Source of the DNA: Bryoerythrophyllum caledonicum | Lineage: Eukaryota; Streptophyta; Bryopsida; Pottiales; Pottiaceae | Length of the DNA stretch: 64,000 nucleotides | Direction of reading: 5' to 3' | Assembly: GCA_963971425.1 (NCBI GenBank) | Contig: OZ020522.1 | Coordinates: 2,330,168 to 2,394,167 of the forward strand | Shown here: positions 1 through 12,444 of the stretch, one piece after another | Numbering within the stretch: the stretch's first letter is position 1 | Layout: every line of letters begins with the position of its first letter | Made by a program: the position numbers and the translations under genes | The notes under the pieces: model-generated | Told to the model about the DNA's origin: nothing | Database searches by the model: none | Seen by the model: the letters and a program-made list of their open reading frames with translations, nothing else

Positions 1-1430
1 TCTAAAAGGGGCGCCAGCATCGGCCGCCCTTTATAGGGCCTCTTTGATGTTCATTAAGGGAACCATTAAAAGGAGAGCCGACATCGGCACCCCCTGGAGT
101 ATGCAACCACGCTCTTGGAAATTTCAAGAGAATTCTGAAATTATATTACACTTTATCATCGGACGTTGTACGGATGAGTAATATGCGGATGAAGTTATAA
201 AATTTGGAACTTCATCCGTTGATAACTCATCTTTAGAGTGGCAGATGGTGAAATGTGATACGGTTTTGGAATTCCCTTATGTTTTCCTAGGTTGTGGAAT
301 TAAGTTACAGGGAGTGCCAATGTTGGAACCCCTTTTGGAGATCCTTTTTATACATTCAAAGAGCCCTTTAGAGGGGTGCCGATGTCAGCATCCCTTTTGG
401 AGGTTCCCTTAATTAACATTGGAGGAGCCCTCTAAAAGGGTGCCGGTGTCAACACCCCTTTTGGACATTCCCTTTTTAAACATTGAAAGGACCCTCTAGA
501 AGTATGTTGATGTCAGCAGCTCCTTTGGAAGTTCCATATTTAAATATTGGAGGATATTTTTAGAGAGGTGCCGATGTAGGAATCTCTTTTAGAGGGGTTT
601 TTTTTTAAAATAGAAAGGGTCATGGTCTGCTAAGGTTACTCACCTTTGCGCAAAAATAGAGAGATCAATAAAAATTGGAAAAGAAAGTTTTTAACATTTC
701 AGTTGGTTGGTGGTAAAAGTTAACTTGATTTTAGATGTACGACTAATTTTTTCGTTATTTAATCCCTTCTACAAAGAATCTTTTAGGAATGTTGAACTAG
801 AAAAGAGAGACATTGTGACACTAAAAATTCCTAATATTGAGTTGATAGTTATTTCAACAACGAACTAATTAAACAAAAATTAGCCCTACTTGTACAACCT
901 TGTTAATTTAATCTTTCAATCAACAAAAGTGAAAAAAATCATTTCAATTTTTTAATGGAATTCCCCATTTCTTAGTGATTTTAGTGAATAAAATCAAATA
1001 TTGATTACAAATGGCAAATTGCCCTTGGACCCTAGGATACATTAGTAATGTCAATCATTCCTTCAAATTCAATAATGTAATTTTCCTCATTTGTATACCC
1101 TCAAAAGAAATAAGTAGTGTCTTTTCCGACTTAGTTACACTGTGACATAAAAAACGGGGTACCTTGTAGACTGTCTCAAAAGGGGCCTCCTAAGTGGTGT
1201 TGATGTCGGCATTTCTTTTGTAAGTTCCCTTTTAAAACATTGGAGGCATCCTCTAGAGGGATGTTGATGTTGGCATCCCCTTTCAAAGTTTTTTTCTATA
1301 TTTATGAAAGGTCCTCGAGAAGAATGCCAATGTCAAAGACATCTTCTCGTAATTCTTTCTAAGAAGACGTCAATATCGGAGACCTCTTCTCGAACTTCCT
1401 TCCACCATTGGAGAAGTATCCGCCGTTAAA
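1..1430. repeat. Degenerate ~60-bp satellite with internal dyad
   Basis: About ten diverged units are seen at 1-115, 300-600 and 1170-1430. Each has a core like AGGGGTGCCGATGTCGGCA followed by CCCCTTTTGGAGGTTCCC and an A/T-rich link containing ACATTGGAGG. The core is itself an imperfect inverted repeat around GCCGATGTCGGC. The blocks at 116-299 and 601-1169 between them are AT-rich and show nothing recognisable. No coding capacity is visible. Confidence 0.6.
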
Positions 1431-1439
1431 TAAGGTTGG

Positions 1440-3460
1440 GCAGCTGCACGGAATGGATAAGAAAGATGACGGCTACGCATGGACTGAAACATTACAACGC
1501 ACATCCAATATGAGTTTTACCTTTTTTTAATAATTTTGGTTTATTTGGAGCACATGCGGTGTACCTATTATCTATAGTTCTTGCGACTATCTGCGGCGTC
1601 TCCATTGCATGTCACCTATAAATGAGATTGAATGGAAGGATACTGCAACATCTCTCTTCGTTCTTAATTGTGACTCTCCTCCCCATTCTACTATTGTCAT
1701 TTCATTCTGTCAAATTCAACCGACATGTATTGGAAGTTGCCCCACAAGGATCTCTTACGTACATGGAAACAATCACTAAACACGTGCTTGTGTGCATCTT
1801 GGTATCCATGGTCAAGTTGTAAAGAAAGGAAATTATAGAGACTCATCAACTAAGCTCAGTACCATAATTGACGAACAAGTAGAGATGACTCTATTTGCGA
1901 CAAGGTTAGCTATTGTCCTTGAAGCAATCAAGAAATACCTCAGTAAATTACGATTATACCCGGAACATGTTCCCTAGGAAACACTTGCATTTGAAGAACT
2001 TGTCCCCGTCTTGGACATGTTTAAACAAATGTCTTCCTCTAATATTCGCAACAAGATAGCTACTTTTTGATATTTGCAATATTTTGGAATAATAGATAGC
2101 ATCATCAACATGAGAGGTTCTAGTAAGTGGGCCTTCATCCAAAAGAACCATTTTCTGGAAGAAGGAACAAAGTTCGATAAGATTTTCTCTTTTAGGATGG
2201 ATGAGGTGGGTTCTCAGAGTGGGGTTGATTGAATAAAGCCATGTAGAAATAAAAAACAGTTAAAAGGTAAAGTAGATGCAACTTAGAGGTGACTTGGACG
2301 CTTAGATAATATCTGACCATGTCAAATGCATCAAGTCTTGGAACACTATGGCCTACCATGTGTACAATTTTACTTCCAGCCGCATCATAACTATTGGTAT
2401 TTGCAATATGTCGTCCAAAGATGTGGTAGCCCAATAGGAGTTCACAAAGAATCTGAATGCAATTTTGAGTGTGCATAGCATTCCAAATCCGAATTTCAAA
2501 GGATTGATGGATAACAATGCATAAGCCAATTTGAATGTTGTGCGTATCTTGTATGGTAATGGGATTCACTGTTAGTGCTACAAAGTTCATGACGAAACAA
2601 TGTCTAGAATGGCACTCTCTCTTGAGAGCTACCATTCGTATCTAATTGCATTATTCTTTGTTGCTATAGGCGGTCCTTCATATCCTAGTACATTTATCAG
2701 TCTACTTTGTCCTATCCAGTGCCAACTTCACTATAAGTATTTCTTTGCAAGATCTATTTAAATATGAATTGGCTGAGATGTCGTCATGTATTTTGGCGGA
2801 ATCAACCTTTAACAATTAGCTGCAAGAGTCAAATGGAAGGAACAATGATTTGTATGTTGTGGCCATCAATGACATGGTTTGAGCATTCATGCAAGTTGTT
2901 GCCTTCTACCAATTTCTAAAAGATAAAAAGTCGGAAACTAGTTTTAGGAAGGAATAATTTGTCTACATACTACCCATTGCACCAATCAACGCTTTGGAAA
3001 GGCGAAGATCCTTTATGGGCCCTCTCCAGCATGCCTGGTGTTGGCGACTATTGCACACATGAACCTCACTTGGAATGTAAAGAAGTTTTTGATGCCTCTC
3101 TAAAATAAATAATAGATCTTCCACCTCATTCAAAAATTGACTCACATCGCCCTGACAAGACGTGTGTCTCACGTGCTTGGCTCAAGGCAAGTCAAATTGA
3201 TTCTACAATTGTTGACCTCACAGTAAAAGATTTGTCATCTCATTCCAAATATGTGCTTGTAGAAGCCAAAGATCTTCCACCAAAGTCACCTACAACTACA
3301 ACTAGGTTGCAACACATCAAATCTATTTGATGCGCTTATCAAAGCTGTTTGGAGAAGATATTTCCGTAAACTTGGGTGATTATCCTCATCCCTCCAATTC
3401 TACGGAACGTCCCACTAAGAGGTACGGGAAGAACATGTTCGACAAAACCCTTCACCTCTA
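1440..3460 (+). pseudogene. Decayed Mutator-like transposase, relative of the one at 46.5-50.1 kb
   Basis: Read across stops and frameshifts, this stretch matches the transposase on the minus strand at 46.5-50.1 kb in the same order. At 1452-1520 the GCM/WRKY-type start reads MDKKDDGYAWTETLQ (relative: MDKRHDGHAWTRT). At 2104-2230 RGSSKWAFIQKN matches RGSSKWAYLQNN. At 2745-2890 LAEMSSCILAE and NDLYVVAINDMV match LVEMPSCNLAE and NDLYVATVDDYV. At 3055-3170 THEPHLECKEVF and DSHRPDKTCVSRA match REPHLEGEEVF and DSHRPDKISVSRP. The DDE core between about 2250 and 2640 is badly eroded and the SWIM end is missing. Many stops (for example TAG at 1975) make it a pseudogene. The transposase points towards the terminal-repeat remnant at 4047-4114, the same polarity as in the intact element. 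Confidence 0.85.
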
Positions 3461-4046
3461 ACACAAAATATCATAATAGTTCTTTTGTTGTTCCTCTCCC
3501 TAACTCAACTTGATTTTGTTGTTCCTCTCCCTAACTTTCCTTCCAATTGACCCTCTCTACAAATCCTTACTTATTTTGTCTCCAATTGTCCTTTTCCATA
3601 AGCCTCTCTAACTCTCCTTAGCTTTCTATGTCCCTCTTCCGACTCTCCCTAACCTCTCTCATCTCCTAAACTTTATAACTCTCTCATTGCAACTGCCTCT
3701 TTCCTAGCCCTAAACCAACACCCATTGTCCCTCTCCCAAACTCTCTCTAATTGACCTTCTCTAACTTTCCATTTGCTTTATATTTACAACCTCAAAAGAT
3801 TAGATCCTGCCATCATTGAAAACACTAATCACCACGGTGATAGGCCTTTCTATTTGAAAATGCAACTTTTCTCTACCTTGAGGTACATGTACTACCAAAA
3901 CCAACCTTTTCTACGCAAGATTCATGCATCCTACTCCACAGTCATAGGTCCATCATTTTTACTAATATTAGTATTTTCCATCTAAAAATATTTTAAAACT
4001 TTTACTTTATCACACAATTTCCAAAAAATAACTTACTTTTTGGGCT
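3461..4046. other. CT-rich low-complexity stretch, no gene seen
   Basis: From 3480 to 3770 the plus strand is a run of CTCTCC/CTAACTCTCC-like words. The rest is AT-rich. It probably represents the eroded 3' part of the old Mutator-like element, because a terminal-repeat remnant follows. I see no gene. Confidence 0.4.
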
Positions 4047-4114
4047 CTACGCTCACAAACAAATGCTCATTGCTCACTGCTCACCACTCTACGCACGCAA
4101 AATAGCAATCCCCT
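4047..4114. repeat. Remnant terminal inverted repeat of the old Mutator-like copy
   Basis: The stretch contains GCTCATTGCTCACTGCTCACC and then AAAATAGCAATCCCC. This is close to the right terminal repeat of the 15-kb element (61,008-61,064: CTGCTCACTGCTCACCGCTC, then AAAATAGCATTCCCC). Its outer edge lies at about 4114. The partner repeat would lie before the start of the window or has been lost. Confidence 0.75.
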
Positions 4115-5084
4115 ACTAAACTTCATCCTAGACTACAAAGAAGTGCACAATCATGATCCACAATGAGGCCCAACAACTCTCATTGTCATTATGACTTGCA
4201 TTTGTGTCTAGCACCCAAACCCCTCCTCACCAAGAAATGCAGAGCCACTCGTCACCCATCACGCGATTGACCATCCTGCATTAGATCACCAATCATCCAA
4301 ACATTCTTTCTCTTGAAAAATCAAGCAAAAGTCTACTTTAAAAGCACATTCACGGAGTTCCTCTTAGAACCCTCACTTTTGGAACAAACATGGCTACAAG
4401 AAATCCAAAATAACACAAGAATCAATCAACACCTCTTCCAAAACTTTGACAATTTTTTTTTTCAATAAACATTACCGACTTAAAACAAATCACACTACCA
4501 AACGGAACAAACATTATGAACCACAATGACTTCAAAAATATTTCATGCCACACCATCCAAATTAGTAAAAAGCACCCTTGATATTGCCAACGACTATTTT
4601 GCTACCTTCCATGCCCTAGTACATGCGCCTCACCATGCTCTACACACCCAAACCTCTATACACTCAGAAACACATATGTGACCAGTGACAATAACATCTA
4701 TTCCAGAAACAACCCCCGCCAATCCACCCCCCCAACTCGCCGCACCTATCCAACCCTCCCTCCCCCCAACACACATCCTTAAAAACCCATCAACATACCC
4801 CATAAATCTCATTATCAACCATAAACATAGAAACATATTGACTCAAACAAAATTATAAAAAATGATACCAAATATTTATGCCAATGACAACACAATAACA
4901 ATACTTACAACAAATGGTTACCCCAAAAGAACCTCTTCCCATGGCATGACCAAAAGACCTCTACCCAAACTCCACACAACTAATACAATATTATCAAAAC
5001 ACCCAAAATAAATTTTACTTGGAAATCATTCCAGCACACCATCTTCAAGAGCAATCTCGTGACTCAAGATCCGTTACCGCATCC
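4115..5084. other. No gene recognised
   Basis: AT-rich sequence with scattered short reading frames. Nothing resembles a domain, a spliced gene or an RNA gene. Confidence 0.3.
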
Positions 5085-6028
5085 TTAACCCCTAAGGTAC
5101 CGTGACAGTTTTACACCAAAAACACTTCAAAATTAATGGATTCTAGTGCAATGAATAAAGAAGGTAACAAAAACTTTGATTTTTAGTTTTGACCGTAGGA
5201 TCTCAATAAAGGCTTATTAAGTAATACATGTACAAAATTTCATAAACTTCGATCGCACGGATTGAAAGATTATAGTGTTTGAAGTCAAGCAAATGGTTCA
5301 TTTTCTTCCGTGCATTTAGTGGATCAGCAGACTTTGACTTCACTTGGTGTCAAAAAATTTCACCACACAAGGTCTAAATCTATTACCATCTTGTTAAGCA
5401 TGATGTTAGCTCGTTACACACCAATTTTTAGAGGTAGAGACGGGGTGTAGCATATTCAAAACAAGTGTGCAAGGAGTGGAGGCTTGAAATTTGTTAATTC
5501 ACACTTTAATTTTTTTTGAACTTATATGTTTTTGATTGATAATCCGAATGGTTAATAAGAAGGTTTACATTACATATTGTTGTGGAAAAAATAAAAAGTG
5601 AAAAATATAAAGATCTCTAGGTTTTATGTGGAAAAGAAGAAGTTTTTTTGGTACCTTGCCCGACAATGAGTGACAATGTGTGAAAATGTTTGACTTGGGT
5701 TGGTGTGCTATTTTTCACTAAAGACAAGAACTTTTTTTTCACAACATGAAGGGAAATAATATTACTTGCGAGTACTGAAAATCTCACTTTCAATAGAGTG
5801 TCCTATCAAAAGTTTTTGGAGGTGCCCGAGGTGCCCGCCCTCCCCATTTAAAATTCAAAACCCTATAACTTTTTCATCAAATGTCCAATTTAGGAAAAAA
5901 TTGTTTTCCCACTACTGTCTTGGTAATGTCTTTCTATAGTAAAAATTTCAAAGAAGAATGTTGGAAATTGATACCATAGGAACCTGACCGAACTTTCAAA
6001 AAGCCCTTTTTGGACACTTGGGGGTTAA
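5085..6028 (+). mobile_element. 936-bp non-autonomous element flanked by TTAA (family R1, copy A)
   Basis: The unit is bounded by TTAA at 5085-5088 and 6025-6028. Just inside are inverted ends CCCCTAAGGTACC and, read on the other strand, CCCCCAAGTGTCC. Related copies occur at 19,967-20,657 (minus), 27,615-28,365 (minus), 41,850-42,540 (plus) and 51,490-52,143 (minus). Shared words include GAAGTCAAAGTCTGCTGAT and TTTTGAATATGCTAC in either orientation. It has no coding capacity. A TTAA target with C-rich termini is the signature of the piggyBac superfamily; that assignment is inference without a transposase. Confidence 0.7.
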
Positions 6029-7870
6029 TCATTCCCCTCCTCAATATACACACTAATAAGATCTGCATGTGTGGACTTCCCTATGTCTTCATGCTGTACC
6101 ATGCTAGCCCTCCCATCCACACATTGCCAACTTCCAATCCGGCAACACTGCATCACATGGCCTGCTTGGTGTGTAACCTCTCAAAATTTGATTGCACATA
6201 CCGAGGTCTGGGTTTCCTATACCATTCAGATTTCACCTCCTCCATCCCCAGGAAGCTGCATGCAGCCAACCATGAAATTGAAATTGTAATTCATATCCAC
6301 CCAACTCGCATGAACCCACAGAGAGTGAACATTGAAGTTTCTATTGAAAAAAGAAAAAGAAAACTTCTTGTATCCTACATTTTATAAAAGTAACCGAATT
6401 TACACACCATTCCATCCCATTATTGCATCGTTATCTAAAGAGTGTTGTGCATTTTGTCACCACTTGATGTTACATTGAGAGGTTACCTATCTATCCAAAG
6501 TTTGGATGTTACTTCTCACCCTTTATTGTGTTACCTTTTTTATTTCCTTGAAAATTATGAACTTTAATATCACATTAGAATAATAAAAATGTTTTTTTAA
6601 GTGCCATTCTGTTGCAAGTGGTTGCATTCTACTATCATCTAAACCTAAGTGCTTTATGTAATAGAATCCTTAGAGCTTGTGCAACCTAGCACCAATTTCT
6701 TGTAGGTATTTTGTAAATAACAAGAGTTTGGTGCTAAAAAGGTTACTTTTGTAATTCCTATGCAATAATAATTCACTACAAGTTGATACTATTTAATTGC
6801 AAATTCTTTTGCATCTGCATAGCTACCTATTTTTTTTGGTTTTTCACTGGGTGAGTGCTTCACACAAAATCAAAGATTTTAAATTGGAATGGCATTTTAT
6901 TGTGGTTGGCTTATCATAGAAAGGGAAGTTTTGAATGGAAGATTTCAGGTACAATTAGCAAGGGAATCCGACAAAGTCAAGCATGGCACAACTCAACATA
7001 AGGACTTGTTAACTTTTTGAGGTGGGCATGTGGACGCTGGACACTGGACACTGGGCATCCCTGAGCTAAGTTCCTGAGCTTCTCTGTCGTCCAATCTAAT
7101 CTTATCTAAGCTGAAAGCAGAAGTAGGGCAAAGTCTGATTGGCCAGGATTGGATGGATTCCTATATTCCAAAGTCCAAACCTCTAATGCAATTCTCACGA
7201 CCATCATCACTTGTACTTGGAATACATTGCACCCCTCGATCCATGGATCAAGTCTTTTGAATCAATGGAGCTCCATAATGCAGCATCTTCGCGCGCCCAC
7301 AAATCACGCAACGTCAAGTCCAAAATCCACCAATTCCATCAATTGCTTAACAACTTTTGCCCGAGAATCATACAACACATGTTTGTGGTCTTGGTCTTCC
7401 CCTGCCTTGGTTGAGCAACCCACCATGTCTGATGCAGACACCTGCAGAATAATTTTTGTCTTTCAATTTTTGTCTTTGGAAAGATAAACACCTCCATGCA
7501 GACCATCACTGCACACAACATCAAAATGTCCGGATGTGCAGCGACCACATGCCATAGTACCATACTCAAAAAGTCATCTTAGGAAGAAATATAAAATATG
7601 GAAAATTATGACTACAAGGATCCAGATTAGTATTAATGATTTTAGTTTTATTTCTGGAAAGCTGAGAGTGCCTAAGAAGTTTGAACTTTGGTAAGAACAC
7701 GGCCACCACTGGCTGGTCATGGTTTGCGGCCAATCTCTATGTTGCCGGGTATGAGCCCCACCTGCAGCTGACGGCGGACCATTGCAACAAAACTCCAGAG
7801 CAACATGACCTCCGAACTTGATGGAAAAGCAAGTTTTTAAAATAAAAAAAAGGTAGCCAATCTCCACAAA
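6029..7870. other. No gene recognised
   Basis: Mostly AT-rich. A slightly richer stretch at 7020-7490 (including TGGACGCTGGACACTGGACA, a short tandem repeat near 7032) contains short overlapping frames on both strands that I cannot connect to a family. Confidence 0.3.
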
Positions 7871-8045
7871 TCAGGAGGCCAACCCCGGCCCGCTACCCTT
7901 TTGGTAACGTAGTGGGTCGAGGGCGGCCTGGAGGTGTGCCTTGTACACTCGCCCAACCACTTCTACGACCGGTAAGGGTGAGCACATGGAGAAAACCCCA
8001 CACCATCCGCCTGGTCTTCGGACGGGTGGGGATACTCTAAGTTGT
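7871..8045 (-). other. GC-rich island, possible fragment of a coding sequence
   Basis: An abrupt GC-rich block in AT-rich surroundings. On the minus strand a frame without stops crosses it and contains GWCGVFSMCSPLPVV followed by VVGRVYKAHLQAALDPL. I do not recognise the protein. It could be a captured exon, a retro-element fragment or a structured repeat. Confidence 0.3.
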
Positions 8046-11000
8046 TAGCGCTGTCATGGTGCTGGCTATGTCAATTTTTAAGTGCTATAAGTTTATACTC
8101 TTCATGAATATTTTTACCAACTATGTTTAAAATGATCCCCCTCTTAAATAGTATAGATAGTTGTGCTCTCAGTAAAAAGTTGCATCAAAAGTAAAAAAAT
8201 ATAGCATTTCCAAATTAGTTAGTGTGGTTTTACTAAATGCAAATTTCAGTGTAGAGGACTTTTTCCATAGTTTAAATTCGCCTTTATAAGTTGAAAAAAA
8301 TCATAATACATTAAGGACATCTCAACTTTGGTTGCTCATTTTGATTCTCAATGATATGACCTCTTTCTCCTTAAGAATAAGAGGTCTCATTCTATGAAAA
8401 TTGGGAAAAACATTTTCTTCTCCTATATGTGAAAAATGGATTTGAGAATCAATAGTCTTCCTCTTTGAAAGTAAAATGGTCATTTGTCAACTATTTCAAT
8501 CATCAAAATTCTTATAGGGTGTCATAAAGTAAAGCAAAGAGAATAGCCTCAATATGACCCAGCAATCCTTCTTGTCCATTCTCAACATTCACATAATCTC
8601 CATGCCACCCTATAATTTAACATTAATTACCACTTCCACTTAAGTCCAAATGCAACAACAGAAGAGAAGCTAAAAAAGGACAAGAACATCAAGGCCCTAT
8701 CCATATAAAATAAATTATGGATTCCATAAAATGACTCCTTGCTATGTTCAACTTTAACTAAAGATAACTTCATAATAGAAATAGAATCATAGAAAACAGC
8801 TCAATTATCCCCCAAACTTGGTACCATCATAAAAGAGAAGGATTATCACACTACTGAATGTTATGACTCTCAAGAACATCCAATGGCTCAAGAAACCTTG
8901 TCCATTGTGGTGGTGGTAAATCTGGAATATATTTGAATTGTTTCCATGATATATTCTAATGAAGATTATCTTTAGAAAGAATTGAGCACAAGAAGAAGCG
9001 ATTTGATGGAGTCTCCAATTGATTCTTTTAAATAAGGCACTTGTCATCCTCTTCCCTTTTCTAACCTCTAAAGGACCAAGTGTTCGTTTTGTGGAATCAA
9101 TTTGTTCACTCTGATTGCAAATTTTTATATTTATATTTGATTTTATAAATATTGGGTGACTGTGACACCTATATTAAAAACCTATTGGTTCCTATGAAAG
9201 CCTTTTTACTACCAATCATATAAGTTTGTAATAGAAAGTTGCTCATTACATCAAGTCTTTACAATCTATTACATACACAATCTATTACCTAATTAAGTGT
9301 GAATTACTAAAACACACCTACCTCCTTGACACCTATTTTACCTATAGTTACTCATAGTTTAGTTCTTATTCTTAACCCGTAAAGGCCCAACCTCAGGTAA
9401 GGTCCCACAATCTCAAATTTTAGGCATGATTTAATGAGATTTTTTTATTGAATGAGCAACTTTTTGTTAGCTTCCCGTAGACCATAATTTTTGTAGGAAT
9501 CCTACTTACAATTCGAAAGTTATAATTTTTTCAGTAACATATACAAATATTGCAGCAGTTTAGTGTGACATATGACAAATAGTGTAGTAGTTTAGTTTGA
9601 TTAACTCTAAATTCAATAAAAATTCGAGTTTTTGTCTATTTTTAAAAAAAAGTTCTTCTTGGAAAGAAAATGGAAATCCTTGCATCTACCATACGTATTT
9701 TTGAATCTCATAATAATAGAAGGACATGATATATGCAAAACTTGAAGCGTATTGTTAATTCTCAAAACATAGTTGCATTGCATGATTGTTAAGGAGACCT
9801 TCAACCCCTCTTCTACTTCTAAAATTTGGTGCACATGTTCCTGTAATGATTTTTTTTAAATCAGAAAATCACAAACCGTAGTGCAAAAAGTTGCCATAGA
9901 AGGTGGTCACAAATTGTTGACGGTGTTTATTATGTCTCAAATCAAGGGCTGATATCTTTCAATTTGTGTGTTCAAACTGAGCAAAAAATTTACCACACAC
10001 ACTTGCGCAATCCTAGTACAAGATCGTATGATTAGATATGTAAAAACAATGTTTGTTTGCATTTTGTGTTGAATGCATTGAAATTGACATTTTTCAGTGA
10101 GTATGGATGCTGAAATGTTGCAGGCCTTTAGGTGTTAATTGGAACTTACCATAGAGTAAAGTTCAACTTTAACTTTAAAGTAATTGATTATGACCACTTT
10201 ATCTGAGGTTGTCTTCATCTAAGGGTCTAAAGTTGATTGGACTAATGAGACTCTTCACTTACAGATGGATTAGCAATGTTGTTCATTCTTAGAACTGTCC
10301 ATTTCACAAATAAGTTTATTTTTAGAGGCTATTCTTTGGGTATAAAATCAAGGTGATCTCTACCATATGTACTAACTTAATTGCCTTCCTTGCAAGTACT
10401 TCTAGTTTGCTACATGTGCAAGTACTGACTTTTATGTTTGTTGTGGTGTGGTGGTGGAGTTTCAGATATGAGATAAGTGCAACATGGTTGAATTAGGTGG
10501 AACTTTTAGCCACGTTGTCTAATTTTTAACGAATAGATTTATTCCCTTGATTTGATTGCATAACGGTGTAGATCTTGGCTTTTCTTGTGATTGCAATAAC
10601 AAGTTGTAGAGGTTTGTAAACACCTTGTCTACAAACATGATTTCCAACTTTGCTTTTGGTTGTTTTTATGGGGACATGTGAGGTCTTTTATCACTAGAAT
10701 TTTCTTTCTCCATCATTCAAGGGTTGAAGAGTACTTTTAGAATTTCCATCTATCTTTTATTATTGTGTATCTTGCTTTAGACAAACTTAGATTGGTTTGT
10801 CATTATCAAAATTATATGGTGACCGGACGCTTTTTGGTTATAAGTACCATGTAATCAATTGGTAATATATTGATACTAGAGAGTACATATACAAACCTTT
10901 CTTTTACATTTGGATTGATTTTGTTACTATGTGATTACTAAAATTTTCTTGGTGTTGATTACCATTTGATTGGTAATATGATGATACAAGAAAGTACATA

Positions 11001-11423
11001 CATCTTATAAGTTTTAAGAATGGATTGATTTAGAATGAATTTTGGTAAGAAACCAAGCAAAATCTGCTCTGAATAGGGATGTCCCAACCACCCACCTTTA
11101 GGAATAGGGAAGTTTTCCTGGCTATATTAGCAACTTGTGGCAATCCCATGAGGTGAAGCAAACATTTTACAGCCAAGGATGAAACCCGCAACTACTCGAG
11201 ACACATTACATTGGGTATCATCCACCCTTAATCCAAGTAGTTTAGGGTCATTTAGGACCATATTACAATTATCTTTCAATCAACATGGTTAAATTTCACA
11301 AATTTTTTACCACATCATCTCATATAAATTCAAAAGGAGATCCTAGTGTTACATTCTCAAATACTTCATCTTGGCATGTGTTTATCAATGGAGTAGAGAT
11401 TCCTCTAAGAACGCCTTGGTCTT
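8046..11423. other. No gene recognised; one TTAA-CCC end at 9372
   Basis: AT-rich with frequent stops in all frames. At 9372 the string TTAACCCGTAAAGGCCC resembles the terminus of the TTAA-flanked elements found elsewhere in the window, but I did not find its partner end. Confidence 0.3.
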
Positions 11424-11738
11424 TTAACCTTGTAAGGCCTAATGATCATATAGAAGCCGTTTTGGCAGAAAGTGCTACAATTATCTTTGTAGCAAGTGCT
11501 ACATGCCACCTCAAAGGAAAAAATACACCATGATGTAGAGGTAGAGGAAGATGGGCATCTATTCAGACCATCGCCATGACAATCAATGCAAGCATCAACA
11601 AGTTCCAATCATTACTGTAAAGTGGAATCGCAGATTTCGTGCTGAAATGTACCGAAGGCATAGATGCCATTATGCATGATCTAGAACAATCGTAGATTTA
11701 TCTCCGGCTAGAATACCTCATCGGCCTTAAAGGGTTAA
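11424..11738 (+). mobile_element. ~307-bp TTAA-flanked MITE (family R2, copy 1)
   Basis: TTAA at 11,424-11,427 and 11,735-11,738 bound a unit with inverted ends CCTTGTAAGGCCTAATGA and, on the other strand, CCCTTTAAGGCCGATGA. A second copy in opposite orientation lies at 40,265-40,568. Between them the words ACCTCAAAGGAAAAAATA and TAGATGCCATT and TCTAGAACA are shared. No transposase is present. Confidence 0.7.
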
Positions 11739-12444
11739 GGGTAAATTAATGTTATGGCAAGTTTTGTGACTGAGAGGGTAATAGTGAAAAGGAGAGAAAA
11801 ATAGTGTAACAACAAGGAAGGCCATGATCCGGAGAGGAAATATGTGGGGAGTGGTGGGGGAGGGGCAGCTAGGCGGCTGCCACGTGGCCGGAGCCTGAAC
11901 CACTATGCAGTTGCAGCCGGACCATCCTCTTCGTCTCCCTCTCTCCCTCTCTCCCTCTCTCCCTCTCTCCCTCTCTCCTATCTTCCCCACATCCTCCTCC
12001 TTAGCTCCATCTCTTTGCCAACTTTCTCATGCCAAACTCTCCCACACCGTGCTCGCCAACACCTGCACCCTCCCACACATACATTGACTCATGCATACAT
12101 ACATACATTGACTCATTGCAGCCCAGACAGCCCCGCCTGCTCACCATGGACTAGCTCGTGGGGACCATTCCACGGCCGCGCCACAGCTTGCTTGAATTGC
12201 TCGCTGCATCCGAGCACGGACGTGGGACGGCTTTCCAGGTTTGTCCAAACAACGCAATAACATATCACTGACCAATTTACCCTGGCACTGGGGGGTTATG
12301 TGAGTGGCGCATGTGATAGTGGGGTGGGGTGGTAATGTAGTTGGCGCGGGAGGGAAATGCTTGTTTGGTGTGGGGAGGGGGTTGGGTGTGTGACACTGCC
12401 TAGGTTCCAGTCAATTGGGTCCACAGGGAAATTAATTGTGCCGT
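11739..12444. other. Intergenic region upstream of the left zinc-finger gene, with CTCCCT microsatellite
   Basis: No gene is recognised. A tract of about 45 bases of repeated CTCTCCCT lies at 11,933-11,980, a common composition for plant promoters and 5' leaders. The remaining sequence is moderately GC-rich. Confidence 0.4.

Noticed and set aside
11285..11533. Frame resembling part of an FHA domain
   Set aside because: More than half of it lies inside the TTAA-flanked MITE starting at 11,424, so the similarity is accidental.
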